This document shows, in pieces, positions 23,501 through 36,544 of a stretch of DNA of 64,000 nucleotides (position 1 is the first letter of the stretch; every line of letters starts with the position of its first letter). The notes under the pieces are model-generated. The model made no database searches. It saw only the letters and a program-made list of their open reading frames with translations, and was not told the origin of the DNA. Both the position numbers and the translations under genes were made by a program. The stretch covers positions 18,685,441 through 18,749,440 of the forward strand of contig CM029386.1 of NCBI GenBank assembly GCA_017165825.1, read 5' to 3'. Origin of the DNA: Hepsetus odoe (Eukaryota; Chordata; Actinopteri; Characiformes; Hepsetidae).

Positions 23501-23575
23501 GAGGTACGAGGAGCAGACAAAGTCAACACGTTTTCCAAACTTCTCCTGGAGCCCTACAATCCACCTAACAAGTGA
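17501..23575 (+). CDS. get3: ATPase GET3 (ASNA1/TRC40), tail-anchored protein targeting factor
   Basis: This cytosolic homodimeric ATPase captures C-terminal membrane anchors and delivers them to the ER insertase. Seven exons join with consistent phases: 17501-17643, 19733-19880, 20677-20825, 21445-21595, 21947-22054, 23000-23197 and 23447-23575, giving 341 aa (human 348). Visible motifs are the deviant P-loop [10 protein letters not shown] (37-46), switch I DPAHN (68-72), switch II DTAPTGH (160-166), the dimer zinc pair CKMC (C283, C286) and the A-loop PLLPHEVRG (313-321). Protein sequence is near-identical to vertebrate orthologues throughout. The exon 2 acceptor is set at TTGAAG/CTGTAG because this preserves the family's [11 protein letters not shown]. 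The exon 3 donor AG/GTCTGA is weak but keeps frame. Intron 1 (2.1 kb) carries SINE A copies and intron 2 a SINE B copy. The gene looks intact and functional. Confidence 0.97.
18403..18490 (-). mobile_element. SINE family A fragment in get3 intron 1
   Basis: Short internally deleted copy (TTTGTCATTGTGAAACAGCA to GGCAACCTGCTGGTCTGGGA), lying just before a second copy in the opposite orientation. Confidence 0.5.
18535..18712 (+). mobile_element. SINE family A in get3 intron 1
   Basis: Plus-strand copy beginning GGCGGCCTAGTGGTTAGGG, with box B-like GGATTCAAATCCC, truncated at GGTTAAATGCAGG. Confidence 0.7.
19917..20070 (+). mobile_element. SINE family B in get3 intron 2
   Basis: Begins about 37 bp after the exon 2 donor: GGTAGTGGTCTAGTTGTAGA, GGTTTGATTCCC, then CCCTGTCATTAGGAACTGGA. 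The tail is lost. Confidence 0.65.
22290..22565. mobile_element. SINE/LINE-tail-like repeat in get3 intron 5
   Basis: Contains TGTGTGGAGTTTGCATGTTC, CGTCCAAAGACGTGCA and GATGGACTGGTGACCTGTCC, an arrangement typical of a very common fish interspersed repeat. Diverged, with a GT-rich middle. Part of a related tail may lie at 63170-63260. Confidence 0.5.
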
Positions 23576-25590
23576 CTTATCTTCTGTTAAACTTTGGCTT
23601 CCCGGTCTCTGGCCTGGGCGACCCCAGGCTCCGTACGTTTTTGTGTTTTTTTTTTAATCTGCACACCTGACTCAGACCATAAGGAGCAGGTCCAAGAGTT
23701 AGGTCAGGAGCGCTGGATGAGACAAAGCACAAAAATGTGAATAGTGTGGGGTCACTTGGGCTGGGATTGAGAACCTCTGTCTTAAAACTGCTCTCACAAA
23801 CTGACCGTTCTGACGCTGCTCCATTAGGTATATAAAAAGCCACACACACACACACACACACTTTCACCAACTTGTTTTTCACAGAACTGGAAAGACCTAC
23901 AAAAGCCACAAGCCTAGAAGTCTCATGCAGTAAAGCAACACTAAAGAATAAAACAACACTCTACCCCCACCCCATTTCTATTTTTTCATTTTTTTCTTGT
24001 CACTTTTTTCACATTTTTGTCTCTCTCAAGATCTGTCTCTCAACTTGCTTTCTTTCTCCCTCTTTGCTCATTACTCTCTTGTCCTTTTCTTCCTTTTCTA
24101 TCTTTTTTTTAAATCTTCATCCATCTCCCACAGACACAGTAGTCACACAGTATACTGGATCAGAATGCTCCGTTCTACCCATTCCATTCATGCCTCGTTG
24201 GCTGGTTTGGCGTGTAGTTTATTTTGTGTAAACTTGTGAGAGTGTGTATGTGTGTGTAAAAACAACAACACAACCAACAGTTTTTAAAGATGATGGAAAC
24301 ACCCTTGTCCAGATGTGCGTATGTGTATAAGAATGTATTTAATGTATGAAAGGGCCCAGTCATCTTAAGGCTAATGTAAATCTAAACTGCGAATCAGCCG
24401 CAGTCTTGTTCCACGGTTGTACAGCTCCAGCCTCAGAGTAAACGTTAGCTTGCTCCCCAGCCCTTGGGATTTTCCTGGGTTTTTGTTCTAAATCAACCCT
24501 CAGAAGTTTTATCTACAGCCACTGACAACCGTTCTGTGCACTGTGCTGAATAACACACAAGGGACCGGAATGGACCCTGGTAGACTGGATTGTAGTTTAA
24601 TTGGATTATTTTTGGTTTGCTCTTAGCATTTGGTGATCGTTTGTAATTCAATGCAGTTGATCAGTTTCATTTAGGCATGCAGCGTGACTGATTGATGGCC
24701 TTTACAGTCCTATTACTCGCTACATAAACCTCATAGCTCCAGTGCAACACTCGGCTCAATCTTCAAACACATGCTGATCAGCCACATTTGGGATGAGTTT
24801 CTAGTTCCAAAAGCCTGTATACAAATTTGTGATTTTTATAGTTCTGCTGTTACAATTACTTTGCAATTCTGCACTTAAATCCATATCACCTACCTATCAA
24901 TGTGAGACAGATTTACTAAACAACCATGACTTGGTTCATGCCAAAACTTTCTCCTTTTTATTCTTTTTTTTTTTTTCTTTCTTTATTTAGGCACTGAGAA
25001 TGCCAACAGTGATCTTTTACAATACTGGTCAGGTAATCTTTCCTAATTATCACTGGCACCTCAGAGATATAATGGAAGTTTTTTTTTTTTTTTTTTTTCG
25101 AACCAGTAAAGTGGTGGTACTTCAGGTCCTCCTTCTGACTGCTAAGAAGACACGCCCGGATTGAATTGGATGGTATTCGGGTCGGCTGCACTCGCTTTGT
25201 CTTAAGAGCTTTTGTTTAACTGAATCACTTTGTTTCCTCTGTAGAGAAAGAGTTCTCATTGTAATTCTCGTGTACAAACAATGTAATTATTACAGTCGTT
25301 TGAAGTGCATCATATTTATACAGAACCTTAGAGATGGTTTGTTTGCTCTGATTTCAGGATGTTCCTTCGTAATGAAGCACATAGTAAATGGAAAAGTGTT
25401 GTTTTGTTCCTTTCTCTTTCACTTTTGTCAATTTCTTTTTCTCTCTGTGTTGTCACACACCGTACAGAAGTCTGCAAGTGAATATAATACAATATATCAT
25501 TAGATCTTTGCCTCACTTATTTGCATCTGCTTCAGTGAGTACTTCTATCATGCTTAATATTGAATAAATACAGTGGGGCTTATTTAGTTA
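23576..25590 (+). other. get3 3' UTR region with two candidate polyadenylation signals
   Basis: Non-coding sequence after the get3 stop. AATAAA occurs early (23947-23952) and late (25563-25568). The intervening sequence is largely free of the SINE families found elsewhere, which fits a long 3' UTR. It includes an AC repeat (23847-23863) and T-rich tracts at 24966 and 25080. Confidence 0.4.
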
Positions 25591-28290
25591 TATGCAGTAT
25601 ATGGTCATTGTTGCTACCAATTATGTTCAGCTCAGTTGTTGTTGATCATATTTGCCGTCAGTGAAGTTTTGCCTGGTTTAGCACAGTGCTGGGCGGTATT
25701 GATCAAATTTACCGGGATTCTCAGAATATCGCAATATCAGATTACGTTTAAGTTTACATTAATAAAATGATTGAACCCGTCCATCCTGAGTGCTACTCTA
25801 TTCTAATCTAATGTCTACTCACACCTTGTTTTGACTTTTTTTTTTTTTAGTTCTGTTTTTAACTAACTTCACAAATTACTGTACCCTTTTGAACAGGCAA
25901 AGAACATTTGGAGAAAGAGAACTGGTCTAAATTGATGAAAAAGAATGTTTAAGCATTAATATTACCCAGTAATCTCTCCAGTTTAGTCAATGCCAGACTC
26001 TAGCTAGAACCTCAGCAGTTTTCACCAACACTGAAAGGGTGCTGGTGTGTTTCTTTCAGAACATCTCAACTTGGGAGAGGCTATTACATCAGTCCAGAAT
26101 GTTCCTGGTGTAATGTACCATGAGGCCCATTAGATAGTCACATGATCACTTCTTCCGAAGGCATCTCGCTCATGCCATTTGATTCTGAACAGGATCAATG
26201 ATCCATTGTTTTTGCTCACTTGTGCTGCAGGTGGAGAATCAATCCTCGCAAACATTTTATAAAAACTGTTGTTGGCAAATAAACGGAACTGCTGCTTTTT
26301 ATTATTTTTTTTAAAATATTTGTTATTAAAATTTAACTATAGCTTTAGTATCCTTACATATCTGTGAACATTTACCGAAGATATACTGCAGCATATACTG
26401 AATCATTAACAAATCAATTATTCAAATGAAACCAATAATAGCATCACAATATAAAATAACAGGATTGTCAACTAATGACAAACTACCGAACAGGATATCT
26501 GTCATAAGTATCACTATCATTGAAAAATACTGTATTTCTGTAACCGGATTGCTTTTGAAGGAAATGATTGTTTTTTGAACTTTTTCAGTTTAGTTTTTTT
26601 TCTGTTTTATTCATGCAGTTATCTGTTTTGTCCTTGTGTTTTTAGACAGTGCAAGCGCAGGCTTTGTAGCTGAAAATGTTGAGAACAGAGAAGGTTGGCA
26701 GTAAAAGCAGAGGCTTGACAGATTCTGATTTCTAAAGATGTGAAGTGACCGTGACCACCTTTCATCTTCCGCCATAACCTGCACAAACAAGAACCCCAGC
26801 TGAGCACAATGGACTGTTTTAGAGAGTAATGAGAATTAAAGCGGACACATCTGAACACGCCATATAGACTCAGTGTAGAGCCTAAAAACCAAAATGAACC
26901 AATGTTTCTGTTACTGATTTAGCACAGATTCACAGCACAGATAAAAATGAAGAACACTGATTATCTTTTTTACAGTGATCCAGGGATACATTAGGCAGCA
27001 AGAGAATAATCAACTTTTCCGAAAATTGCAGCAAGCCGGTCTAACGCGGGTGCCCTGTGAGCACTGGGGTAGGCTCGGGTTAGAACAAGCTCTGATAATG
27101 GTGGTTCGGGCTTCGCTTTACTTTTTTAAGCAGGTTATCTTACATGAGGTCTTTCAGTGTGCGTTACAGATAAAAAAAAGGCATCACTGAAAAGGAAAGT
27201 TGGTTAAGAAGGTTAAATGTAAGAATGAAGTCAAAATAGGTCAAAAGTGTAAAAGAAATCTAAAAATGCTTGAATTTGGTGCAAAAATAAAAGTAGAGCC
27301 ACGGGTAAACTAAAGGTGCTGGAAAACGCCAGGGAAGCTGCTTCCAGCCATGGGCAGCACAATGACTAAATTAAGTGAAAGTGACTAATTGTCATGGTGA
27401 GACACAAAATGATTCCTCTGAATTACACCTATACATGCAGTAAAGGGCAGCTATATAGTTCAGTGATGGGGACGGTAACTTGTACCTCAGGGCAACCCAC
27501 TGCTCTGGGATTTAGGGTTTAGGGATCCTGGGGTCTAGTCCCTAAACACTAGGCCACCACTGCCCTGGAGTAAAATGCCATTCATCATACAATCAGAAGT
27601 ATGAAGACCTGTAGTCTTGTTTTTGTATAGATGCAAAATAGCACTTGAGTGTGTACCAATAACACACATATGGGTACCAGTTCCATTAAACACACAAACC
27701 CACAATATATATTCATGCAGTCTTGTTTTGAATGTTTTGAGCTCAGTCACAGCCTGTTTTTTTTTTTCCTTTTCTATCAGCAGGAGTTTCTGGGCTAATG
27801 AGCTTGATCTTCTCCTGCTGGGCTAAAGGGGCTCCAGCACAATAATAAGGGATTTTAAGGCCAAGCAAGAGAGAAAGCAAAGATAAATTCTGACTGTAAT
27901 TCCAGAGATGAACACATGTGAAGTCACCAATTCTCACTCCACACGTTTCATAAAGAATAGAAAATATCCTATTTAACAGGGTTTGTTTTTGATACATATG
28001 GTTAGAATGAAAATATTCATTTCATTTTTTGGTTTTGTTTATTTATTTGCACATCATATTAGATTTTCAGGTTTTTTTTCTATACCAAGTCATAAATAAT
28101 GGCTGGTTTATTTATAATGTATAATTTTAAAGGCAATTCATTAATAATTGGGGACTCAACCGGGCTGAGAATAAAATGCAAAATGTAATCTTTAATCTTT
28201 AAACCGTTCATTGTGTGCAAAAACGTGTGTTTGTGTTGTATTTAGTGTTGACTGTTTTTATGGAAATATCATTATACAGTGAACAACTAC
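25591..28290. other. Spacer between get3 and best2
   Basis: AT-rich DNA with one SINE A copy (27373-27566) and a short repeat-like block near 25685 (TGCTGGGCGGTATTGATCAA) that resembles the end of a fish DNA transposon. No exon is supported. Confidence 0.35.
27373..27566 (-). mobile_element. SINE family A, diverged
   Basis: Minus-strand copy from AAGTGAAAGTGACTAATTGT to CTAGGCCACCACTGCCC. The middle is shortened and diverged. Confidence 0.6.
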
Positions 28291-28299
28291 TCTACCTCG

Positions 28300-28519
28300 T
28301 TCAACCAAAGACTTTTGGACTAAACTGCTGGACCTGGTGCAGCTTAGGTAAAAGCTGAGAGTGGACAGAAAAAAGTGGAGGGGCGGTGAGCTTCCACAAA
28401 GCAAATGGAGCAATAAGACACAGTGGAGCAGCAGGAGTGGGTTTAAATGGCCCAGGAGGAGCTGTGAGAAGAACCCAGCCTGAGAAACCTGTTGTCTCCA
28501 GTGCTGCTCTGAACAAAAG
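28300..28519 (+). other. Possible non-coding first exon of best2
   Basis: A purine-rich, repeat-free block ending GAACAAAAG/GTAATGA, a good donor. It would splice to the best2 start-codon exon, whose acceptor AATTTCAG lies at 30138. It contains two short upstream frames, ATGGAGCAATAA and ATGGCCCAGGAGGAGCTGTG followed by A. This is inferred from splice signals only. Confidence 0.28.
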
Positions 28520-29399
28520 GTAATGATGTTCTAAACTTGATCATTTGAGTTAAATTTGTAATAAAACTGTTATAATCTAATGAAGAGAACGTTCAGTTAC
28601 AACAAAGAGTAAAACTGTAGCTGCATCACGGCTTACAGATTTCTTGTGGAGTCCACAATATATTGGCCAAAGTCAGCAGCGTGTTACAAAGAAAGACTTT
28701 TATCATTTTCTGAAGTGGATCTGTTTCATGTTATTTGTTCATTCACATGTTCATTTTTTGTTGTTCTACACTATGTATTTATTTCTATATATTTTTATGT
28801 TCAATTCTTTTGCAATATTAATTAATTTGTCCATTCTCTACTTTTTTTTGGTATATTTGATGTTTTTATTATTATTTGCATATTTGCAGTGAATTTTTTT
28901 ATTCTAGGTTTTTTGGATTGTCTTTTTTTTTACTAGTTTTTGTCATTCTGTTTACTTTTTCATTTTTCATTTTTTTTATAAAAGGTCTTTTAACCTTCTG
29001 TGGATTCACTTTCATTTATTTTCATATTTATGTGACAGTCATAGGTATCATTTGATTATAATAGTGACTGATGAGTTTCCCATAGAGGTCATAGTGGGAC
29101 AGTGTTGAACACGTGACTTGCTCTGAAATGCACTCCCTCAGTGCCAGTAAACGAGTAGGCTGTTCAGTTGGTTGTGTTGGGCTATGGGCGCATGTGTTTG
29201 TAGTTTATGTAACAGCATGGTTAACAAGCAGGGGTAATGGGGGATCTTCCTTCAGCTCACTGAGTTTATGTCACACTGCATGCTGTTTACACGGCACTGC
29301 TGCACACTGGACAGACAGCGCTCAGTCTTCGGGACACACAAAGAGTGACTGGACTAATGAAGGAGAGTGATGTCCATTTAGTGTTATTAAATGCATTGG

Positions 29400-29960
29400 T
29401 TCTCTTCTTTTTTCCATCTGAAGACCTGCATTCATTTTGTTCTTTTTATTTTGGCTTACTACATAGAATCATCCATTACCATTTTTTCCTGTCCTCTGCA
29501 TCTTCCTCTTTCATGCCGACTACCTTTATGTCCTCTCTCACCACATCCACAATCCTCTTCTTTGTCCTTCCTCCTCTGCTCTTGCCTGGCAGGTCCATCC
29601 ATGCTGTCCTCTCTTTAAACTCATGTATTCTGTCTTTGTCCTACTGACTTTCATTCCTCTCGAGCATGTCTCCACCTCTACAGGGTCTCCTTTAGCTGCT
29701 CCTTATTCTTGCTACAGATCATGTCAACTGCAAACATTATAATCCACAGGGACTCCTTTCTTCAACCTGTCTATCACTTCTGCAAACAAGAAAGAGCTCA
29801 GCGCTGATCCTTGACCTTACTTTAAAGTCATCTGTCACTACTATTATAGATCTCACCACTGTCACACTGCACTGTCACACTTCCTCATACAGTACCATAA
29901 CTCCTCCCTAAGCACCCTGTCATATGCTTTCTCTTAGTGCACATAGGCGCAATGCAACTC
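29400..29960 (-). pseudogene. LINE relic (non-LTR element, minus strand)
   Basis: Shares ordered words with the LINE relic at 51340-52310, for example TATGTCCTCTCTCACCAC and AACTCATGTATTCTGT. It therefore belongs to the same element in the same (minus-coding) orientation. Heavily mutated; no usable frame remains. Confidence 0.55.
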
Positions 29961-30158
29961 CTTCTTCTGACCTCTTTATACTTTTTACTCTTTTTTTTGG
30001 AACCCCTTCCTTAGCTGCTGTTTGCATATGCAATTATTTATACATGTACATTTTGATATCTCATGTATATGATGCATACATATGTATATGCATTTGTCAC
30101 TTTTGTTAACTGGTTTGAAATTTTCTCTTTAATTTCAGTGTTTATCTCCAGCGTGCCC

Positions 30159-33100
30159 ATGACTGTCACGTACACGGCCCGCGTAGCCAATGCACGTTTC
30201 TGTGGCTTCTCCAAGCTGCTGCTGGCCTGGAGGGGTAGCATTTACAAAGTCCTATACAAGGAGGTGCTAGCCTTTTTTAGCATGTATACTGCCATTAGCA
30301 TCACATACAGGTGAGAAGCTATCCTCAATTACATTCCGTTCCAAAGGTTTGAAGGTGTTAGAATTATATACAATACCTCTGAGTTGGGTTTGCAGTTGGA
30401 GTGCAGTTTGAAATCCATCTGAGAGGAGTAGAGGCAAAAAAAAAAAAAAGTAGATGGAAAAAAAGATGTCTGCAAACTTTTTAACATACAGTATAGTGTA
30501 TCTGTTCTGGTTTGATACAAATAGACAAACTATATAAGACACTGTCTCATAATTAAGAGCCTATCAATTAGACTTGAAATTCTGAATTTAGTCTTTTTTT
30601 TCTTTTCAGATTTTTTCTTTTGGATGAACAGAAGAGGTACTTTGAGAAACTCTCCATCTACTGCAACCACTATGCCAGCCTCATTCCAATGTCTTTTGTG
30701 TTAGGTATGTATCAGCACTGAAATGATGAAGTGGCATGTTGGCAGACATAAAATATTGAACAACTAAACTCTTAATTTCTAGTGGGTTCATGCTGGCATG
30801 TTATACAATGAGGATAAAAGTTTTCAAACAAGTTTTTGCTATTAAACAGCCTACCAGTGTGTATATCAATGCTACTTTCATTTACACATATAATGTCCTT
30901 TATCTTTATATTCAGAAATATAGCAAACATAGCAAAGCAAATGCACAAAACATATGGATAAAAGTTAAAACATCAACAGCGAAAAACAGTCAAATTTTTC
31001 CTTCATTATTTTGTTGTTAAACCATTGATGGCTATTACATTTTACAGATATCATTCCTTCCTTTCTTCCCACTCTTGGCAATGTAATTCAGTAAACTGGC
31101 TCAGACAAGCAAGCACCTACATCATTTCCATTCTTGGGGTTTGATGGTTATATGTTTGAGGTTGTTATATTGTTTAAATGACCATTCTTACCCCTTTTTC
31201 TGACCATTCTTTCTTGGTGTATAAGACTGTCCTGGTATATTGCTCCATCATGATGCTCCCACCTCCATTGTGGGTATGATATGTTTGGAATTCCACACAA
31301 GTTCTTTCTTGACGTGAACATAATAATCCTTTATTTATAATCCTGCAAATGGGAAATTCGTCCTCTGCATTTCACCCATACACACACGTGCAGCAGTGGG
31401 CTGCTATTGAAAGCGCCCAGGGAGCAGTGATGGGGATGGTACCTCATGGCAACCTACTGGGAAGGGGTCCGATCCTCCGATCATGTAGCTAACCCCCTAA
31501 CCACTAGGCCACCGCTGCCCTAACATGATGAGCTTAGTTGTTCTATGGTATTACAGGACAGTGGGTTATATGGTATTACTTATGGCATTATTGTATTGTT
31601 TGCAGGTTTCTATGTGACGCTGATAGTGAACCGCTGGTGGAGTCAATACACATGCATTCCTTTGCCAGACAGTATCATGTGTGTGTTGTCCGGGGGCCTG
31701 CAGGGTGGGGATGAGCGTGGCCGACTCCTACGCCGCACGCTCATGCGCTATGCCAGCCTGGCCTCCCTGCTCATATTGCGCTCTGTCAGCACTGCTGTCT
31801 TTAAACGTTTTCCCACCATGGACCATGTGGTAGAAGCAGGTGATTGCAGGAAGAGGTTAACATTTGTATCACCACTGTGTGGGTGTCAGGCATGGTGCTG
31901 GTTATAAGCCCAATTTTATATGTTTATATGACATTGACAAGAAATTAAGTATGCAAATTCACAAATGCATATCTCTCTTTCTCTGTAGGTTTTATGACGC
32001 GGGAGGAGAGAAAAAAGTTTGAGGGTTTCCACTCTCCCTATAATAAATATTGGATTCCATGTGTGTGGTTCACTAATCTGGCTGCTGTGGCTCGATCTGA
32101 GGGCAGAATTAAAGATGATAACACTTATAAACTGCTGCTGGAGGTAATCATTCGGCCTGTATTGTGAAAAATGTCAGACCGTAGTGCTGAAATGCAGTAA
32201 GGAAATCATCGTCCACTTTGCCTGTTTTCCTTTATGATGATCTGTAGGAGCTGAATCAGTTCAGAGGGAAGTGCAGCATGCTGTTCCATTACGACATGAT
32301 CAGCGTGCCACTCGTCTACACTCAGGTGAGAAATGAGTGTGAGAGAAATAGAAGGAAATGCATAATTAGAAATACTTCAGATATTAACAAAACATCTAAT
32401 TTGACTTTTGCATACAACTTATTTGAAATGGGACAGGAGTGTTAAGAATGGAATTATCCTGAAATAGAACATGACAGAGTAATTCATTAGCCAATCATTG
32501 ACTTATTAGCCTGAAGACATGAATAGAAAAGCTTCTAACTGGTTAAGACATTTCCAACACATCCAGCTGTCACCAGTTAATCTCTTAATAATGAATATGA
32601 CCAAATGAAACAGCTCTAAAAAAAAAAAAAAAGCTTTTTTCCACAGTCTCCACCAGTACTAACACAGCCCACAGGTTAAAAATCACATATTCAGAGCATT
32701 AATAATTTAATGGAAACACTTTAACTTCTTCTCAGGTGGTGACGCTGGCTGTCTACAGCTTCTTCCTGGTGTGTCTTATTGGCCGGCAGTTTCTGGACCC
32801 AAGTCAGGGTTACCAAGGTCATGACCTCGACCTCTATGTGCCCATCTTCACCCTGCTCCAGTTTTTCTTCTATGCTGGCTGGCTGAAGGTCTGGCTCAAA
32901 AAAGCATCAGTTACATCCTCAAATTATTTTGTGTATATTAGGAGTTATAACATATTGCTAGTCCTGCATGTACAGAATTTTGTGTAAAATGCATATGAAA
33001 ATAAAAAAGCATAAAAAAGTCAAATGCGTATGATCATGTATTTTCTTGTACTCTTATATTTAAGGTTTTATTCATGCAAACTGTTCTGCAGTTGTTCACA

Positions 33101-34406
33101 GGTCATCGTCTTGTCTGCACTTATGGTTTGTTCATGTCATGTTAGATATCGTCTTATGTGTAGCACCAGGGCCCTGGAGGAACGTTGTCTCACTTCACTG
33201 TGTACTGTGTATATAGTTGAGAAGTTTTATTACGTTTTTGTTGCTTACGTGATGAATGTTTGTAACCAGGTGGCTGAGCAACTCATTAACCCATTTGGTG
33301 AAGATGATGATGATTTTGAGACCAACTGGCTCATCGACAGGAACTTCCAGGTTAGGTGATTCATTCAGACACTCAAACAACCAAACATCCCCTCTCTCAA
33401 AAACAGTATTGCATGTCTGGTGTAATGTGCTGCTTGTTTAATTTATAGTGAGAGATTAGTTGTATAAATGTATGTATTTGCGTGTATATATTATCAGTGT
33501 TATTGAACCTTGTATCTCCAGAAAGTAACTGTAAAAGTTAGGAAAATTAACTAGATTCCCAGTTAATTGTGAGCATTTCTAATTGGTCCATTCATCATGA
33601 TATTTTAGTGCATTGGACTGCTGAGAAGCAATGATTTATATAATTTATGGTTGGGTGTATGTAAAGGTGCAAGTGTGATTGTGTGCGTTCTGTTTACCCT
33701 ACAGGTGTCCATGATGGCTGTAGATGAAATGTATGGGGATCTCCCAGTGATGGAGCGTGATCGTTACTGGAATGATTCGAACCCTCGACCGCCTTACACA
33801 GCCGCTACGCTTTTTGTCCTCCGCAAACCCTCCTTCCAGGGTTCCACCTTTGACATGGCGTAAGTTTTATGCTATAGCTTTGATCATCCACTGTCAGTGC
33901 TGAAGCAGCATAAATGGCATAGGTTCATAACAACTGTTGCTACGGATGGGTTTAGTGATTTTAGCATTTCTTCTGACCCCATTCGTTAAATTCTGTGCAG
34001 GATGAATAAACCTTCAGACTCAAGCTTGCTAAAAAAAAAAACAATGGTGGGGGAAATAATATTTTCCTCCAAAAATAATTTGTTATGGTAAATAATAATC
34101 AAAAGTTATTTATTGGATGACACTTTCACATCTTTGGATGACTTACTCCTTGTAGTTAGCAAGTATGATTTTATATCCAAATGGAATATATGTTTTTTTA
34201 CGATGAAAGGATGTTGAGTTGACATGGTAGATAGGTGACTAAAATACTTTAATTCCAGTAATTTTTCAAAACATTTTTTATAGATAATAGCTAGATAACG
34301 ATTTCTAGGTAACAATGATGGTTAAAGTGGTAGATAAAGATAAAGTGGTAAATAAAGATTAAGTGGAAAGCAATCCAACGGCACTATGTTACCCTGCATT
34401 TCTCTC

Positions 34407-34443
<37 letters not shown>

Positions 34444-36114
34444 TTTTGAGACAGAATCTTCTCAAGAACTTCCAAAAACAATATAATCATTTCTCGCAAT
34501 ACATTTCTTTGTGGCAGATTTTGGAGGCAGTTACAGTTATTAGCTTAGTGTGTTTTGATTATTTAAAATGATTTTTAGATTTTTATAGAAAAGTTGATTG
34601 GGTCAGTTTAAATAAATGGGTACGTCAAGCCGGTTACTTTTGACAAATGTAGGAAAAACGAATGTATCAAAAGAGTGTCTGCAGCAGAAAAGTGATGTTG
34701 GATTCTCCGATTGAGAACCGAGGTTCGAGGAGTCAGTGATGAGGCGAAGAGGTTTTAAGCTATATCCAAGTTTATTAACAGAAGAGTAACAGAGTTCTTG
34801 CAAGATGTCAAAAGACTGGTCAGTGTTCCTCTCTATGTTGAATCCTTTCTCTCTCTAACTTGCACAGTTCAGAGTGTGCATTTTTATCTGTCTCCGGGAG
34901 CTCCAAGGCCTCCGGTGGAGACACCTAATCTAAGACTGTGACCTTGTTTGGGTGTTTTTAACGTGCAAAGAAAGCGTTACTCAGAAGAGAACAGAGAAAA
35001 ATAGAGAATATATGCATATATATAAAATAAGTAAGTAAGTAAAATCAAGCTACAATCCGTCAGTGATCTAAAACCACGTCTGGAGATGCTCTAAGTGCCA
35101 GACTAGTACATTGAAAAGAGAGGCTTTTAAACAGCAGTGCAACAAAGTACTGGCCAGAAGCTGCCTTAACAAGTTGCAGTTGGAACAATGAGTCATAGTT
35201 TAATGAATTTAATGCAATTTTGTGTTTTTTGGTTTTTTTTTTATATTTCCAAATTCAGAATTCCCAAAGAAGAGATGCACTTCCAACCCCTGGAGGAAAT
35301 TGCAGAGAATCTGGAAGAATCTGTGACTCGTAATCATAACCTCGCCCTTTTCAACCGCCTGCTAAGCTCCGCCCCATCTCCTACTGGATTTGTGGGCAGC
35401 GCCTTTCGCAGAACCTCTGCCCAGCTGCAACGTTTGACACATTCTGTCAGCCCTGACCCCTCCTACTCGGACGGGGAGGGAGATGGGGAAGGTTGTGTGG
35501 GGCGGAGTGGGGGTGCAGGTGGGTCACTACCGTCTGGATTGGGACAGGACACTCAGAGCACCATCTGCAGCTGTAGAGGATCCATAAAGTCACACACTGT
35601 GCTACCTGCAGTTAATACACACACTACACTACCTACAGTGGCACTAAATAAGAGAGGAGAAGAGGATGGGTTGAAGAACATGCATAAGAACATGGAAAAA
35701 GATGACCTGGATGAGCCAACAGGGCCAAAGATATCAGCTCTTTTGCCAAAAGAACCTCTAAACTATAAAAGACTCCATGAACGAGCCCAAGCAACCTGCT
35801 CAAGTGTTTTAAATCTGGGCATTAGAAACCCTGAGCTTTCCCCTTCTGGTTCCACCAACCGCTCCATACCGGACTTCTTCTCTTTTCAGCCAACTGGAGA
35901 CCAGGCCAAAATTATGACCCCACAGCCAACCAATGATAAAGAGCCATCAGGTATGTTACTCCTGATGGTTCCGAACATCCCATCCTTCCCTGAGATGAGG
36001 GATTCAAAATTATCAAATGAAGAACACACACAGCGCCTACGGAGTGTCAGCGTGGGCTCAGAGGTCATCAGTTCATCTTCAAAGCAGGCAGAGGACACAT
36101 TTAGTAACCTTTAA
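30159..36114 (+). CDS. best2: Bestrophin-2, calcium-activated anion channel
   Basis: This is a plasma-membrane chloride/bicarbonate channel subunit; bestrophins assemble as pentamers gated by calcium. Nine coding exons keep phase: 30159-30310, 30610-30704, 31606-31839, 31989-32143, 32248-32325, 32736-32888, 33270-33350, 33705-33859 and 35259-36114, giving 652 aa. It starts with the family opening MTVTYTARVANARF. The hydrophobic neck I76, F80, F84 (IPMSFVLGF) and the acidic calcium clasp E300-D304 (GEDDDDFE) sit at the same numbers as in human BEST1. The segment GFMTREERKKFE and the absence of the BEST4-type insert before YVPIFTLLQFFFYAGWLKV favour BEST2, as does get3 as neighbour. The exon 7 donor AAG/GTCTGG is weak. 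The last exon gives a long low-complexity cytoplasmic tail, making this about 140 aa longer than human BEST2. Confidence 0.93.
31353..31520 (-). mobile_element. SINE family A in best2 intron before coding exon 3
   Basis: Minus-strand copy (TCCTCTGCATTTCACCCATA to CACTAGGCCACCGCTGCCC), ending about 85 bp before the exon acceptor at 31605. A related LINE-tail scrap (AATCCTGCAAATGGGAAATT) precedes it. Confidence 0.65.
34409..34437. repeat. (AT)n microsatellite
   Basis: About 14 AT units in the last best2 intron. Confidence 0.9.
34700..35110. repeat. Unassigned repeat-like block in last best2 intron
   Basis: A block with ordinary base composition (GAGGTTCGAGGAGTCAGTGA, CTCCAAGGCCTCCGGTGGAG) inside otherwise AT-rich intron. 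It could be a solo end of a retroelement in minus orientation, but no matching partner is present in the window. Low certainty. Confidence 0.25.
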
Positions 36115-36401
36115 CCTGTGGGTAGACAGTTCTTCTCAGTGCATATTTGTTTTTCTTGCATTCTCATGGAATCACTCATTGACACTTCCTTTGTTGCTTT
36201 CCATCATGCGAGAATGCAAGACTGGTTAAAAACAGTGCCATTGGATGAGGCATGTATCCCCATAAGTACAAAAACCTTAAGATAAAATAATGTCTCACTG
36301 CACAAGCCAAAGCAACAACTAACCAAAGAAGAACCAAAAGCACCTTCTGTTAACTGGAACTAGAAGCACTAACACTCAGATGCATCTAACTGGGCAAATG
36401 T

Positions 36402-36544
36402 GTGGTGGTGGTTTAAATCCCACTGCCAGCACTACCACCATTGGGTTCCTGAGTAAAACCCTCAACCCCAAGTTGCTCCAGGGGGAATGTCCTGAATTAT
36501 AAGTTGCTCTGGATATGAGCGTCTGCTAAATAATGTAAATGTAA
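36402..36544 (+). mobile_element. SINE family B in the best2 3' UTR region
   Basis: GGTGGTTTAAATCCCACTGC, then CCCCAAGTTGCTCCAGGGGG and GCTCTGGATATGAGCGTCTG. The head is truncated. It would be transcribed in sense in best2 mRNA if the signal at 37165 is used. Confidence 0.65.
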
